A stretch of 64,000 bases of DNA from a bacterium (GTDB lineage Bacteria > Desulfobacterota > Binatia > DP-6): contig JAHCID010000005.1 of NCBI GenBank assembly GCA_026129405.1, forward strand, positions 248,001-312,000, given 5' to 3'. The notes under the pieces are model-generated. The model did no database searches, was not told where the DNA came from, and saw nothing but the letters and a program-made list of their open reading frames with translations. How positions within the stretch are numbered: the first letter of the stretch is position 1; each line of letters opens with the position of its first letter. Below are positions 15,884 through 24,291 of this stretch, piece by piece. The translations under genes were made by a program, and so were the position numbers.

Positions 15884-17767
15884 GTGGCCGAGCGACGCCG
15901 GCGCCGGTCGCGCCGCGAGGAGTCGCGGCCCGCCGCGGCGGCCGCACGCCTTCCGGTCGCATCCGTCGCGCCGGCGCCGAGCCTACCCGCAGCGGCCGCC
16001 GGGCCGCGCTGGCTGCCGTGGCTCGGCGCGCTCGTCCTCGTGCTGCTGACGGTGGTCGCGTACCGGCCCGCGCTCGACGCCGGCTGGGTGTGGGACGACG
16101 ACGACTACGTGACCGACAACGCCGCGCTGCGGACGCCCGACGGCCTGCGCCGCATCTGGCTCGAGCCGGGCGCCACGCCGCAGTGGTATCCGGCGACCTT
16201 CACCAGCCTCTGGCTCGAGTGGCAGGTCCACGGCCTCGATCCGCGCGGCTACCATCGCACCAACGTGCTGCTGCACGCGCTGAACGCGCTGCTGGCCTGG
16301 GCGGTGCTGCGCCAGCTCGCCGTGCCGGGGGCCTTCCTCGCGGCGGCGCTGTTCGCGCTCCACCCGGTGCACGTCGAGTCGGTGGCATGGGTGACGGAAC
16401 GCAAGAACGTCCTCTCGGGGGCGTTCTTCCTCGCGGCGCTGTGGTGCTGGCTGCGCGCCGCGCTCGGCGGCGGGCGGGCGGCGCTGTGGGCGGCGAGCTT
16501 CGTGCTGTACGGGGGCGCGCTGCTGGCGAAGTCGGTGACCGTGACCCTGCCGCTGGTGGCGGTCCTGCTGGTCTGGTGGCGGCGCGGGCGCCTCGAGCGC
16601 CGCGACCTCCTCGTCGCGCTGCCGTTCGTCCTCGTCGGCGTCGCCGCCGGGCTCATGACGATCTGGGTCGAGCGCACGGTCGTCGGCGCGCAGGGCGTCC
16701 ACTGGGATCTGTCGCCGCAGGGCCGCGTGCTCATCGCCGGGCGCGCGCTGTGGTTCTACCTGCACGCGCTGGTCTGGCCGCAGAACCTGACCTTCGTCTA
16801 CCCGCGCTGGGAGGTCGACGCGGCCGTCCCCTGGCAGTGGCTCTTCCCGCTCGCCGCGCTCGGCGCGGCGGCCGTGCTTTGGGCGGCGCGCGGGCGTCTC
16901 GGCCTCGGGCCGCTCCTCGCCGCGGCGTGCTTCGCGATCCTGCTCGCGCCGGCGCTCGGCTTCGTCGACGTCTACCCGATGCGCTACTCGTTCGTCGCGG
17001 ATCACTTCCAGTACCTCGCGAGCCTCGCGCCGCTGGCGCTGGTCGCGGCGATCGTCTGGCGCGGCGGCCGGCCGGCCTGGCTGGCGGCGGGCGTCGCGAT
17101 CGCCGTGCTCGGCGTGCTCACCTGGCGGCAGGCCCACGCCTATCGCGACGCCGAGACGCTGTGGCGCGACACGCTGGCGAAGAACCCGTCGGCGGCCATG
17201 GCGCACGTGAACCTGGGGATGCTGCTCTACGGCCAGGGCCGCGTGCAGGAGGCGGTGCGCGAGTACGAGCAGGCGCTGGCGGTGGCGCCGCCGGAGGCCG
17301 ACGTCGTCGGCAACCTCGGCATCGCGCTGCACGCGCTGGGGCGGCCGGCGGAGGCGCGGGCGCGCTTCGAGGAGGCGGTGGCGCTGGCGCCGGGCGACGC
17401 CGGCGTGCGCCTGAACCTCGCCAACGGGCTGGCCGCGGCAGGCGAGTACGATCGCGCCGTCGCCGAGTACCTGGAGGCCCTGCGCCGGCGGCCCGCCTAT
17501 CCCGACGCTCACGCGAACCTCGGCAACGTCCTCGTGATGCAGGGACGGGTGAAGGAGGCACGCGCGCACTACGAGGCGGCGCTCGAGCTGGATCCCGAGT
17601 TCGCGGAGGCGCATCGCAACCTCGCCCTGCTGCTCGTCCGGCTCGGCAACGTCGAGGGCGCGCGAGCGCACCTGACCGCGGCGATCCGCCTGCGCCCGAG
17701 CTGGACGCAGCCGCGCGAGGACCTGGCGCAGCTCGAGGCCGAGGGTGGCGGCGTCGCGGCGCCGTGA
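15884..17767 (+). CDS. TMTC/DUF1736-like polytopic membrane protein with TPR repeats
   Basis: This 627-residue protein starts at GTG. An Arg/Ala-rich cytoplasmic tail leads to TM1 (about 45-62), followed at once by WVWDDDDYVTDN (69-79), the acidic first-loop signature of GT-C type glycosyltransferases and of TMTC/DUF1736 proteins. PVHVESVAWVTERKN (about 161-175) is also typical. About ten hydrophobic helices run to residue 415, then five to six TPR units to the C-terminus. Eukaryotic TMTC proteins transfer O-mannose to secreted proteins; bacterial homologues are mostly uncharacterised, so a lipid-linked sugar donor is inference. It overlaps the next gene, a second member of the family, by 23 bases. 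Confidence 0.8.
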   Translation: MAERRRRRSRREESRPAAAAARLPVASVAPAPSLPAAAAGPRWLPWLGALVLVLLTVVAYRPALDAGWVWDDDDYVTDNAALRTPDGLRRIWLEPGATPQWYPATFTSLWLEWQVHGLDPRGYHRTNVLLHALNALLAWAVLRQLAVPGAFLAAALFALHPVHVESVAWVTERKNVLSGAFFLAALWCWLRAALGGGRAALWAASFVLYGGALLAKSVTVTLPLVAVLLVWWRRGRLERRDLLVALPFVLVGVAAGLMTIWVERTVVGAQGVHWDLSPQGRVLIAGRALWFYLHALVWPQNLTFVYPRWEVDAAVPWQWLFPLAALGAAAVLWAARGRLGLGPLLAAACFAILLAPALGFVDVYPMRYSFVADHFQYLASLAPLALVAAIVWRGGRPAWLAAGVAIAVLGVLTWRQAHAYRDAETLWRDTLAKNPSAAMAHVNLGMLLYGQGRVQEAVREYEQALAVAPPEADVVGNLGIALHALGRPAEARARFEEAVALAPGDAGVRLNLANGLAAAGEYDRAVAEYLEALRRRPAYPDAHANLGNVLVMQGRVKEARAHYEAALELDPEFAEAHRNLALLLVRLGNVEGARAHLTAAIRLRPSWTQPREDLAQLEAEGGGVAAP

Positions 17768-19736
17768 GGCGGGAAGCGCGCGCCGCGCGGCGGCCCCGCC
17801 GGCGGCGCGCTTCGGCGCGATCCCCGGCCGCGATCTCGTGCTGGCGCTGGCGCTCGCGCTCACGACCCTCGCCGTGTTCGCGCCGGCGCTCCGGCTCGGC
17901 TGGGTGAACTACGACGACCCCGAGTACGTCCTCGACAACCCGCACGTCCGCGGCGGCCTCGACGCGGCGAACGTGCGCTGGGCGCTGGGCGCGGTGCATC
18001 ACGCCACCTGGCATCCGTTGACCACCCTCTCGCACCAGCTCGACGCGACCCTGTTCGGCCTCGATCCGGCGGGGCACCATGCCGGCAACGTGCTGCTGCA
18101 CGTGGGCAGCACGCTGCTGCTCTTCGCCTTCCTCCGTGCGGCGACCGGTGCGGTGTGGCCCGCGCTGCTCGCCGCGGCGCTCTTCGGCCTCCATCCGCTC
18201 CGCGTCGAGTCGGTGGCGTGGGTATCGGAGCGCAAGGACGCACTGTCGACGTTCCTGTGGCTCGCCACGTGCTGCGCCTGGCTCGGCTGGGTCCGGCGCG
18301 GCGGGGCCGGGCGCTATGCGCTCACGGTCGCGTGCTTCGCGCTCGGCCTGCTCGCGAAGCCGATGCTGGTGACGCTCCCGGCGGCGCTGCTGCTGCTCGA
18401 CTGGTGGCCGCTCGCCCGGCTGCGCGGCCGCGCCGACCTCTGGCCGCGGGTGCGGGAGAAGCTGCCGCTCGTGGCGCTGGCGGCGGCGATGGCCGCGATC
18501 ACCTGGCGGGTGCAGATCGGGGCGGGCGCGGTGGCCGAGGCGACGGCGTGGCCGCTCGGCGTGCGGCTCGCGAACGCGGCCGTCGCCTACGTCGCCTACG
18601 TGCGGCAGACGGTGTGGCCTGCCGGGCTGGCGGTGTTCTACCCGCCGCGGCCGCTCGGCGCGGGGGAGACCGCGCTCGCGCTCGCGGCGCTGCTCGCCGC
18701 GACGCTCGGTGTGCTGCGCCTGGCGCGCCGCGCACCGTGGCTCGCCGTCGGCTGGCTGTGGTTCCTCGGCACGCTCGTTCCCGTGATCGGCATCGTGAAG
18801 GCCGGTGAGCAGGCCATGGCCGATCGCTTCACCTACGTTCCCGGCATCGGGCTCGGGCTCGCGCTCGCATGGAGCGTCGACGCGCTGGTGCGTGCGCGGC
18901 CCGCGTGGACCCGCGTCGTCGCGGCCACGGCGGGCGTGGCGCTCGTCGCGCTCGCGGTGGCGACGCGGATGCAGCTCGCGCACTGGCGCAGCAGCGAGGC
19001 CCTGTTCCGGCACGCGCTCGCGGTGACCACCGACAACCACCTCGCGCACACGAACCTCGCCGTCGCGCTCGAGGTCGCGGGGCGAGCGGAGGAGGCGCGG
19101 TCGCACTGGGAGGCGGCCGTCGCCCTGCGGCCGCGCGCGCCGTCCGCGCACGCGAGCCTGGGGCAGGCGTTGGCGCGTGCCGGCGACGTCGCCGGTGCGG
19201 AGCGCGCGTATCGCACCGCCCTGGCGCTCGATCCGCGCTCGTCGCTGGCGCTCGTGAACTACGGCGTGCTGCTCGTCGCGCAGGGACGCCTCGACGACGC
19301 GGCCGCGCATTTCGGCGAGGCGACGACGGTCGCACCGGACTACGCCAAGGCGTGGGCCGGCCTGGCGGCGGCGCGCGCGGCGCAGGGCCGGGCCGCGGAC
19401 GCCGTCGGCGCGGCGCGGCGCGCGCTCGCCCTCGACCCCGGGATGGCCGAGGCGCACCACGCTCGCGATGGCGCTCGAAGCGCAGGGCGACGTCGACGAC
19501 GCGCTGGCGGCGTACCGGCAGGCGGCGGCCCTGCGGCCCGACGAGCCGCGCGCGGCGCTGAACCTCGGGGCCGCGCTCCTCGCGCACGGCGACGTCGCGG
19601 CAGCCGCCCGCGTCGCGGACGCGGTGGTCGCGCGCTGGCCGGCGCTGCCGGAGGGACGGCAGCTCCAGGGCGAGGTCGCACGACGGGCCGGGACGCCTTG
19701 ACGGCGCGCGCGCGCGGCTGGTTCAAGCGGCGGTGA
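17745..19736 (+). CDS. Second TMTC/DUF1736-like TPR membrane protein, frameshifted in its TPR tail
   Basis: It starts at GTG inside the end of the preceding gene. TM1 precedes LGWVNYDDPEYVLDN (51-65), and PLRVESVAWVSERKD marks the same family. About ten helices are followed by TPRs. Near base 19462 (codon about 572, after AEAHH) the original frame turns into Arg/Gly-rich sequence to a stop at 19736. The true TPR reading (LAMALEAQGDVDDALAAYRQ) continues in the next frame to a stop at 19701. One extra base or two missing bases explain this. It may be a sequencing error or a real truncation of the last three TPRs. The two tandem members may act as a pair. Confidence 0.75.
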   Translation: MAASRRREAGSARRAAAPPAARFGAIPGRDLVLALALALTTLAVFAPALRLGWVNYDDPEYVLDNPHVRGGLDAANVRWALGAVHHATWHPLTTLSHQLDATLFGLDPAGHHAGNVLLHVGSTLLLFAFLRAATGAVWPALLAAALFGLHPLRVESVAWVSERKDALSTFLWLATCCAWLGWVRRGGAGRYALTVACFALGLLAKPMLVTLPAALLLLDWWPLARLRGRADLWPRVREKLPLVALAAAMAAITWRVQIGAGAVAEATAWPLGVRLANAAVAYVAYVRQTVWPAGLAVFYPPRPLGAGETALALAALLAATLGVLRLARRAPWLAVGWLWFLGTLVPVIGIVKAGEQAMADRFTYVPGIGLGLALAWSVDALVRARPAWTRVVAATAGVALVALAVATRMQLAHWRSSEALFRHALAVTTDNHLAHTNLAVALEVAGRAEEARSHWEAAVALRPRAPSAHASLGQALARAGDVAGAERAYRTALALDPRSSLALVNYGVLLVAQGRLDDAAAHFGEATTVAPDYAKAWAGLAAARAAQGRAADAVGAARRALALDPGMAEAHHARDGARSAGRRRRRAGGVPAGGGPAARRAARGAEPRGRAPRARRRRGSRPRRGRGGRALAGAAGGTAAPGRGRTTGRDALTARARGWFKRR

Positions 19737-20554
19737 TGCGCGTCCTCGATCTCGCACGCTTCGCCGCCACGTGCGAGGCCGCACGGGCGGCGTTCGCGGC
19801 GGCGCAGCCGTTTCCGCACCTCGTGCTCGACGACTTCCTCGCGCCGGCGGCGGCCGCGGCGATGGTGGACGAGTTCGCGGCCGTCGGCGACGGCTGGACG
19901 CATCTGCACCACGTCAACGAGAAGAAGCGCATCTGCGGCGCGCCCGCGCACCTCGGTCCCGCCACGCGCGCCGTCGTCGACGCCCTGCACGCGCCGGCGT
20001 TCGTGGCCGCGCTCGAGCGGCTCACCGGCACGGCCGGGCTGCGGCCCGATCCGGCGCTCGACGGGGCGGGGCTGGCGGAGATGTTCACCGGCGGCTTCCT
20101 CAACGTGCACCGCGACTTCCTCACCCATACGCTCGCGCCGCAGTGGCGGCGCGAGGTGAACCTGCTCGTCTTCCTGAATCCCGAATGGCCGGCCGTCTGG
20201 CGCGGCGACCTCGAGCTGTGGGACGCCGGCGTCACGCGGCCGGTGCAGACGATCGCGCCGCGCTGGAACCGCTGCGTGATCTTCCGTACCAGCGCGACCT
20301 CGTTCCACGGCGTGCCCGACGCCATCGTGAGCCCGGCGGACCGCCCGCGGCGCTCGCTGGCGCTGTACTACTACCGCGACGAGGGCACGGCGCTCGGGCT
20401 CGATCCGACGCGGTACGTGCCGCGCCCGGGCGACGGCCCGCTGCGGCGCGCGCTCATCGCCGCCGACGGCCTCGCGCTGCGCGTGTACTCCTGGGCGAAG
20501 CGACGCGGCTGGTTGCGCGACGCCACCGTCGGGCGCTTCCTGCGGCGGCTCTGA
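19736..20554 (+). CDS. 2-oxoglutarate/Fe(II)-dependent oxygenase, prolyl-4-hydroxylase-like
   Basis: This is a 272-residue cytosolic protein; ATG 19736 is preferred over the GTG one codon upstream. The double-stranded beta-helix core has the iron ligands H-x-D (NVHRDF, about residue 125), a distal histidine (TSFHGVPD) and the 2OG-binding arginine in RRSLALYYY. NLLVFLNPEW and GDLELWD are also typical of the P4H/2OG-FeII_Oxy family. Its position right after two TPR-bearing TMTC-like proteins suggests it modifies a protein or glycan made by the same operon, but the substrate is unknown. Confidence 0.8.
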   Translation: MRVLDLARFAATCEAARAAFAAAQPFPHLVLDDFLAPAAAAAMVDEFAAVGDGWTHLHHVNEKKRICGAPAHLGPATRAVVDALHAPAFVAALERLTGTAGLRPDPALDGAGLAEMFTGGFLNVHRDFLTHTLAPQWRREVNLLVFLNPEWPAVWRGDLELWDAGVTRPVQTIAPRWNRCVIFRTSATSFHGVPDAIVSPADRPRRSLALYYYRDEGTALGLDPTRYVPRPGDGPLRRALIAADGLALRVYSWAKRRGWLRDATVGRFLRRL

Positions 20555-20568
20555 GACCGGCGACGCCG

Positions 20569-22920
20569 CTACGGTGCGGCGGGACGCTTGCTCCAGGCCC
20601 AGCCGTCGAGGCCGAGGCCCTTCGCCGCCGTGTAGCCGACCGCGTAGCTCTGCACGCTGCCGTCGGCGCCGACGAGGACGAACGTCGGCATGCCGCTCAC
20701 GCCGTAGGCGAGGAACGCCTGACGGTCCGTGTCGGTGGCGACGATGGGCGGGAACGGACCCTTGTGCGACTTGAAGAACGGGTCGAGGCGCTCGGCGCCC
20801 TCGTCCGTGACCGCCACCACGGGGATGCCGCGCTCGCGCGCGAAGGCGTCGAGCTCCGGCAGCGACGCCTTGCAGACGCCGCACCACGTCGCCCAGAAGA
20901 AGAGGAGGTGCGGTGAGCCGGGCGCCACGGCGGCGGTGGCGTCGCCGCGGTAGTGGCTCAGGCGGAGCGGCGGCGCCGGCGCGCCCACCTTGGGCGGCGC
21001 GGCGAGCTTCGGCCACTTCTGCGGCATGGGCTTCGGCAGCAGCGTCACCGCGAGCGGACGGCCGTCGCGCAGGACCTCGAGCGGCGCCGGCGTGTCGACC
21101 TCCGAGAGCATCGTCCACTCGCGCACCTGATCGCGTTCCTGGAAGGGACGCCCCGGCGGCCCGACGACGATGTCGCCGGCCTGGAGACCGGCGGCCTTGG
21201 CGGGCGAGTCGGGATAGACCGCGAGGATCGATGCCGCCCCGGGCGCCAGACCGTGGGCGGCGCGGAGATCGTCCGTCGCCTGGCGGAACTGGATGCCCAT
21301 CCAGGCGGGCAGGACGCCGTCGGCGAGCTCGACGTCGTCTTCCAGCGCCGGGAAGCGCTCGGGCCGAGCGAGCTCGGCGCCGGGCCGCACGCCCGGGACG
21401 GGGACGACGAGCCGCTCGCAGCGACGCAGCGCCTCCCAGGCGTCGCGCTCCGCCGCCGTGGCGTCGTCCGCCAGCCAGACGCGGCCGGCCACGCCGAGCA
21501 GGATCGTCCGCATGCGCAGCAGCGCGCCCAGCCGCACCTCCATCCGATAGGAGACCTCGCGCGCCGTCCGTGCCTGCGTCCGCAGGCGCCGCAGGCGATT
21601 GGACGTCGTCGTGTCCTTGCGCGTGGCGGGTCCGAGATCGGCGAGCAGGTCGTGGGTCAGGGCGCGGGCCTCGGGCTGGGGCAGGTCGCGCACCTTCGGC
21701 TCGGCGAGGCGCTCGCGCCAGGCGGGGTGCGCGGTCGTGAAGCGGTCGAGGTTGGCGCGGCGCGCGGAGTCGAGGGCGGCGTCCCAGGCCTTGCCGTGCT
21801 GGCGCAGCTGGCCGCCGCTGGCCGCCAGCTGCTGCGCCTGCGCCTCGACCTCCGCGAGCGAGCGCGGGCTGAACGAGCCGAAGGCGCGGCCGATGTCGTC
21901 GAGCAGGCGGATGTCGGGCTCGAAGCGCCCCTGGTCCTTCCAGGCCCGGCGCAGGAGAAGGTCGGCGTACACGTTGAGCGGCTGGCCCGCCGCCGCGGCC
22001 GCCGCGGTGAGGCGGGCTTCGAGCCACACGTCGGAGGTGCGCAGCGGCACGTCGGGCGTCGCGTCGAGGACCAGCACCTCGCGATGCGCCTCCTCGAGCT
22101 GGCCCGTGCGCGCGAGGCCGTCGAGGAAGTGGAAGGAGTGTCCGACGTTGTTCTTGCCGCGGTTCTCCGGGTAGCAGCCGTAGGCCGGGCGATCCGCGGT
22201 CGAGGAGAAGTAGCCGCACGTCTTGCCGTCGGGCAGCTCGCGGCCGCTGCGCGCCTTCGGCAGGTTCGCGAAGCTGCCGGAGAAGCACTGCGACATCACG
22301 GTGACGACCCGCACGCCGGGATCGAGCGTCGCCAGCAGCGCGCCCAGCTCGCGCACCGAGATCGACTCGCCGACGCCCCAGAGGGTGATCGCGTTGTCGC
22401 CGAGGTCCTTCGCGTTCCTGGTGCCGTGGTCGGTGACGTAGAGCAGCAGCGTGTCGTCGGACGTCAGCGTGCGGCCGGCGGTGTCGAACCAGCGTCGCAG
22501 CTCTGCCTGCGTGGCCGGCGCGAGGACCGTTCCTTCGACGGTCGAGTCCTCGTAGACGATCGGGGTGCGCAGGGGCGCCTCGAGACGGCTGCCCTCGAGG
22601 AGCCAGAACTCCTCCTCGGGTTGGGTCTGCCGCACGGCGACGTCCTGGCCCGGGTCGTCGCCGTCGCTCGTCAGCACCGCGACGCGCGCGTCGGGCACGC
22701 CCATGCGAGTGAGCATCGCGCGCAGCTCGCGCACGTGGAGCAGGTGCGACTGGTAGTTCTGCGCGGGCAACCCGCCGCCGTTCAGCAGGAGGGCGTAGAG
22801 ACGGGCCGTGTCGGTCGGTGGCGGGGCCGGTGCCGGCCGCACCCGACAGCTGGTGCCGGCGAGAAGCACGAGCGCCACCGCCAGGAGGTGGCGGGCCCGG
22901 AAACAGGAGGGGGAACGCAT
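20569..22920 (-). CDS. Lipoprotein-like caspase/legumain-fold protease fused to PDZ and thioredoxin domains
   Basis: This 783-residue protein has a signal segment followed by Cys25 (LLAGTSC, an imperfect lipobox). Residues 40-300 form a C13/C14-type caspase-like domain: a strand ending YVTDHGTRN supplies His165 and VVTVMSQCFSGSFA supplies Cys212, the catalytic pair. A helical region follows (300-530), then a PDZ domain at about 540-630 (ILAVYPDSPAKAAGLQAGD). The last part is a TlpA-like thioredoxin domain from about 645 with the WCGVC site at 679-683 and GVSGMPTFVLV. I know of no named family with this order. Periplasmic redox-coupled proteolysis is inferred. A promoter lies at 22942-22969. 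Confidence 0.75.
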   Translation of the reverse strand: MRSPSCFRARHLLAVALVLLAGTSCRVRPAPAPPPTDTARLYALLLNGGGLPAQNYQSHLLHVRELRAMLTRMGVPDARVAVLTSDGDDPGQDVAVRQTQPEEEFWLLEGSRLEAPLRTPIVYEDSTVEGTVLAPATQAELRRWFDTAGRTLTSDDTLLLYVTDHGTRNAKDLGDNAITLWGVGESISVRELGALLATLDPGVRVVTVMSQCFSGSFANLPKARSGRELPDGKTCGYFSSTADRPAYGCYPENRGKNNVGHSFHFLDGLARTGQLEEAHREVLVLDATPDVPLRTSDVWLEARLTAAAAAAGQPLNVYADLLLRRAWKDQGRFEPDIRLLDDIGRAFGSFSPRSLAEVEAQAQQLAASGGQLRQHGKAWDAALDSARRANLDRFTTAHPAWRERLAEPKVRDLPQPEARALTHDLLADLGPATRKDTTTSNRLRRLRTQARTAREVSYRMEVRLGALLRMRTILLGVAGRVWLADDATAAERDAWEALRRCERLVVPVPGVRPGAELARPERFPALEDDVELADGVLPAWMGIQFRQATDDLRAAHGLAPGAASILAVYPDSPAKAAGLQAGDIVVGPPGRPFQERDQVREWTMLSEVDTPAPLEVLRDGRPLAVTLLPKPMPQKWPKLAAPPKVGAPAPPLRLSHYRGDATAAVAPGSPHLLFFWATWCGVCKASLPELDAFARERGIPVVAVTDEGAERLDPFFKSHKGPFPPIVATDTDRQAFLAYGVSGMPTFVLVGADGSVQSYAVGYTAAKGLGLDGWAWSKRPAAP

Positions 22921-22941
22921 GCGGACCGCGATCGCGATCCG

Positions 22942-22969
22942 AGTGTAGCAGCGGTCTCCCGAGGGGCAA
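22942..22969 (-). promoter_or_regulatory. Promoter TTGCCC-N16-TACACT of the caspase/PDZ/thioredoxin gene
   Basis: Minus-strand TTGCCC (22964-22969) and TACACT (22942-22947) lie 16 bases apart, about 21 bases before the ATG at 22920. Confidence 0.5.
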
Positions 22970-22998
22970 ACGCACGCGCGGGCACGCGTGCGGCGGGA

Positions 22999-23184
22999 TC
23001 AGGAGGTGGCGGACTCGGCGCCCAGGGACGCGGGCGGCAGGCGGGCGTCGCTGGCGGTTCGGGCGCGCATCCGGGTCAGCGTGCGGCGCAGCTCGGGTCC
23101 GAAGGCGACGCCGACGGCGAGCGCTGCGAGGAAGCCACCGATGACCATTCTTTCCAGGAAGTACGGATCCATCATGCTCGGCAC
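22999..23184 (-). CDS. Small single-span membrane protein, unknown
   Basis: This 61-residue product begins MPSMMDPYFLERMVIGG. One hydrophobic segment (about 14-28) is followed by a basic tail, so an N-out or N-in single-span topology is likely. The GTG start has GGAGG 7 bases upstream; the two ATGs just inside are alternatives. A promoter candidate (TTGACG-N17-TCAGAA, 23218-23246) precedes it. I recognise no family. Confidence 0.5.
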   Translation of the reverse strand: MPSMMDPYFLERMVIGGFLAALAVGVAFGPELRRTLTRMRARTASDARLPPASLGAESATS

Positions 23185-23217
23185 CTATGAACCTCCAGCG
23201 TGCGTGATGAGGCGTCT

Positions 23218-23246
23218 TTCTGACCTGTGATCGCCCGGCGCGTCAA
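23218..23246 (-). promoter_or_regulatory. Promoter candidate for the small membrane protein
   Basis: TTGACG (23241-23246), 17 bases, then TCAGAA (23218-23223) on the minus strand. The -35 box is good and the -10 box is weak. Confidence 0.4.
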
Positions 23247-23332
23247 CAGAAATCTGCATGACGTGGCTCTCTGGAGCGCGGGTGAATGGGCAGTGCCTTG
23301 CGCCCGCCGACGGCAGGCGTCACAAGGCGCGC

Positions 23333-23848
23333 ATGCGGGGCGGCAGGACGCGCAGGGCATGCCGCAGCGGCGCGTCCGTGGTCCTGCTGCCATTCGTGTT
23401 CGCATGTCCCCTGCGTCCGGCGACGCCGGCGGCGCCGCGCGTGCTCGTCGGTGCGGTGGAGTCGCGGGGGCTGCCCGGCTTCCTCGCCGCGCATCCCCTC
23501 GCTCCCGGTCAGGGCCTTCGCGCCGACGAGGTCGGTCGCACCGCCGCCGCGAGCCATCACGTCGTGCAGGTCGCGACCGCCGAGACGCCGCATCGCCACC
23601 GCAGCCACGATCTCACGGTCACGGTGCTCGAGGGCGAGGGCGTGCTCCACGTCGAGGAGCGCGCATTGCCGATGCGCGCGGGCGACGTCGCCGTCGTCGC
23701 CCGCGGCGTGCCGCATTGGTTCGCGCGCACGGGCGCGCGCACGGCCGTCGCGTTCGTGGTGTTCACGCCCCCGCTCGACGCGCCGGACACCCAGCCGGTC
23801 GAGCCGCTCGCACCCGCCGCGGTTGACAGCGCAAAGGGCCGCCGTTAG
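23333..23848 (+). CDS. Cupin-domain lipoprotein
   Basis: This protein has 171 residues from ATG 23333, which has AAGG upstream; an in-frame ATG 75 bases earlier would bury the signal. The signal peptide ends in a lipobox VFAC (Cys25), so the protein is probably membrane-anchored in the envelope. The cupin barrel has both motifs: TPHRHRSHDLTVTVLEGEG (His87, His89, His92) and GDVAVVARGVPHWF (His128), consistent with a bound metal. Small cupins have many roles, so no substrate is proposed. It reads into a TTGACA promoter for the next gene. Confidence 0.7.
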   Translation: MRGGRTRRACRSGASVVLLPFVFACPLRPATPAAPRVLVGAVESRGLPGFLAAHPLAPGQGLRADEVGRTAAASHHVVQVATAETPHRHRSHDLTVTVLEGEGVLHVEERALPMRAGDVAVVARGVPHWFARTGARTAVAFVVFTPPLDAPDTQPVEPLAPAAVDSAKGRR

Positions 23849-23851
23849 CCG
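23823..23851 (+). promoter_or_regulatory. Promoter TTGACA-N17-TAGCCG
   Basis: TTGACA (23823-23828) and TAGCCG (23846-23851) are 17 bases apart, and the ATG of the next gene is 21 bases further on. It overlaps the end of the cupin gene. Confidence 0.6.
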
Positions 23852-23872
23852 ACACCTCGAAGGAGGCTCTGC

Positions 23873-24250
23873 ATGCGGAACTCGTGTTGGTCGGCCATGC
23901 GCGCGTGCGTCGTCGCGGGCGCGATCGCGGCGGCGACGATGGGACCGGCCGGCGTCGCGCACGCCGCCGACGCCGTCACCGGCGAGGTGGTCGACATGTC
24001 CTGCTACCTCGGCCATCCGGAGACCGGGCGTGGCGCCGGGCACCGGAAGTGCGCCGAGACGTGCGCGAAGAAGGGGCTGCCGATGGGCGTCCTCGCGGAG
24101 GACCAGACCGTCTGGCTGCTCCTCGAGGATCACGACAACCCGAAGGCCTACGCCACCGCGCTCGAGGGCGCGGCGAAGACGATCACCGTCGAGGGACGCA
24201 AGGTCACCGTCGGCGGCGTCAACGGGATCGTCGTCGAAGGCGTGAAGTAA
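23873..24250 (+). CDS. Small exported Cys/His-motif protein, unknown function
   Basis: This 125-residue protein has a clear GGAGG site and a signal peptide ending VAHA at about residue 31. The mature part opens with VVDMSCYLGHPE, then GHRKCAETCAKKGLPMG, placing Cys44, Cys60, Cys64 and nearby histidines 48 and 57 close together. The arrangement suggests metal binding or a disulfide. A short beta-rich tail follows (TITVEGRKVTVGGVNGIVVEG). Proteins with this motif occur in several bacteria but I cannot name a characterised one. It is transcribed towards the haem-porin operon and ends at a shared hairpin. Confidence 0.65.
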   Translation: MRNSCWSAMRACVVAGAIAAATMGPAGVAHAADAVTGEVVDMSCYLGHPETGRGAGHRKCAETCAKKGLPMGVLAEDQTVWLLLEDHDNPKAYATALEGAAKTITVEGRKVTVGGVNGIVVEGVK

Positions 24251-24258
24251 CGCGAACG

Positions 24259-24291
24259 GACGGCGCGCCCGCCGCGCGCGGGTGCGCCGTC
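24259..24291. terminator. Bidirectional hairpin between convergent genes
   Basis: A 14-bp stem with one G-U pair (24259-24272 with 24278-24291) and a 5-base loop fills the gap between the genes ending at 24250 and 24290. Confidence 0.65.

Noticed and set aside
18829-22975. Long antisense frames opposite the TMTC-like and caspase-like genes
   Set aside because: Arg/Pro/Ala-rich shadow frames with no domain, start site or codon pattern of their own.
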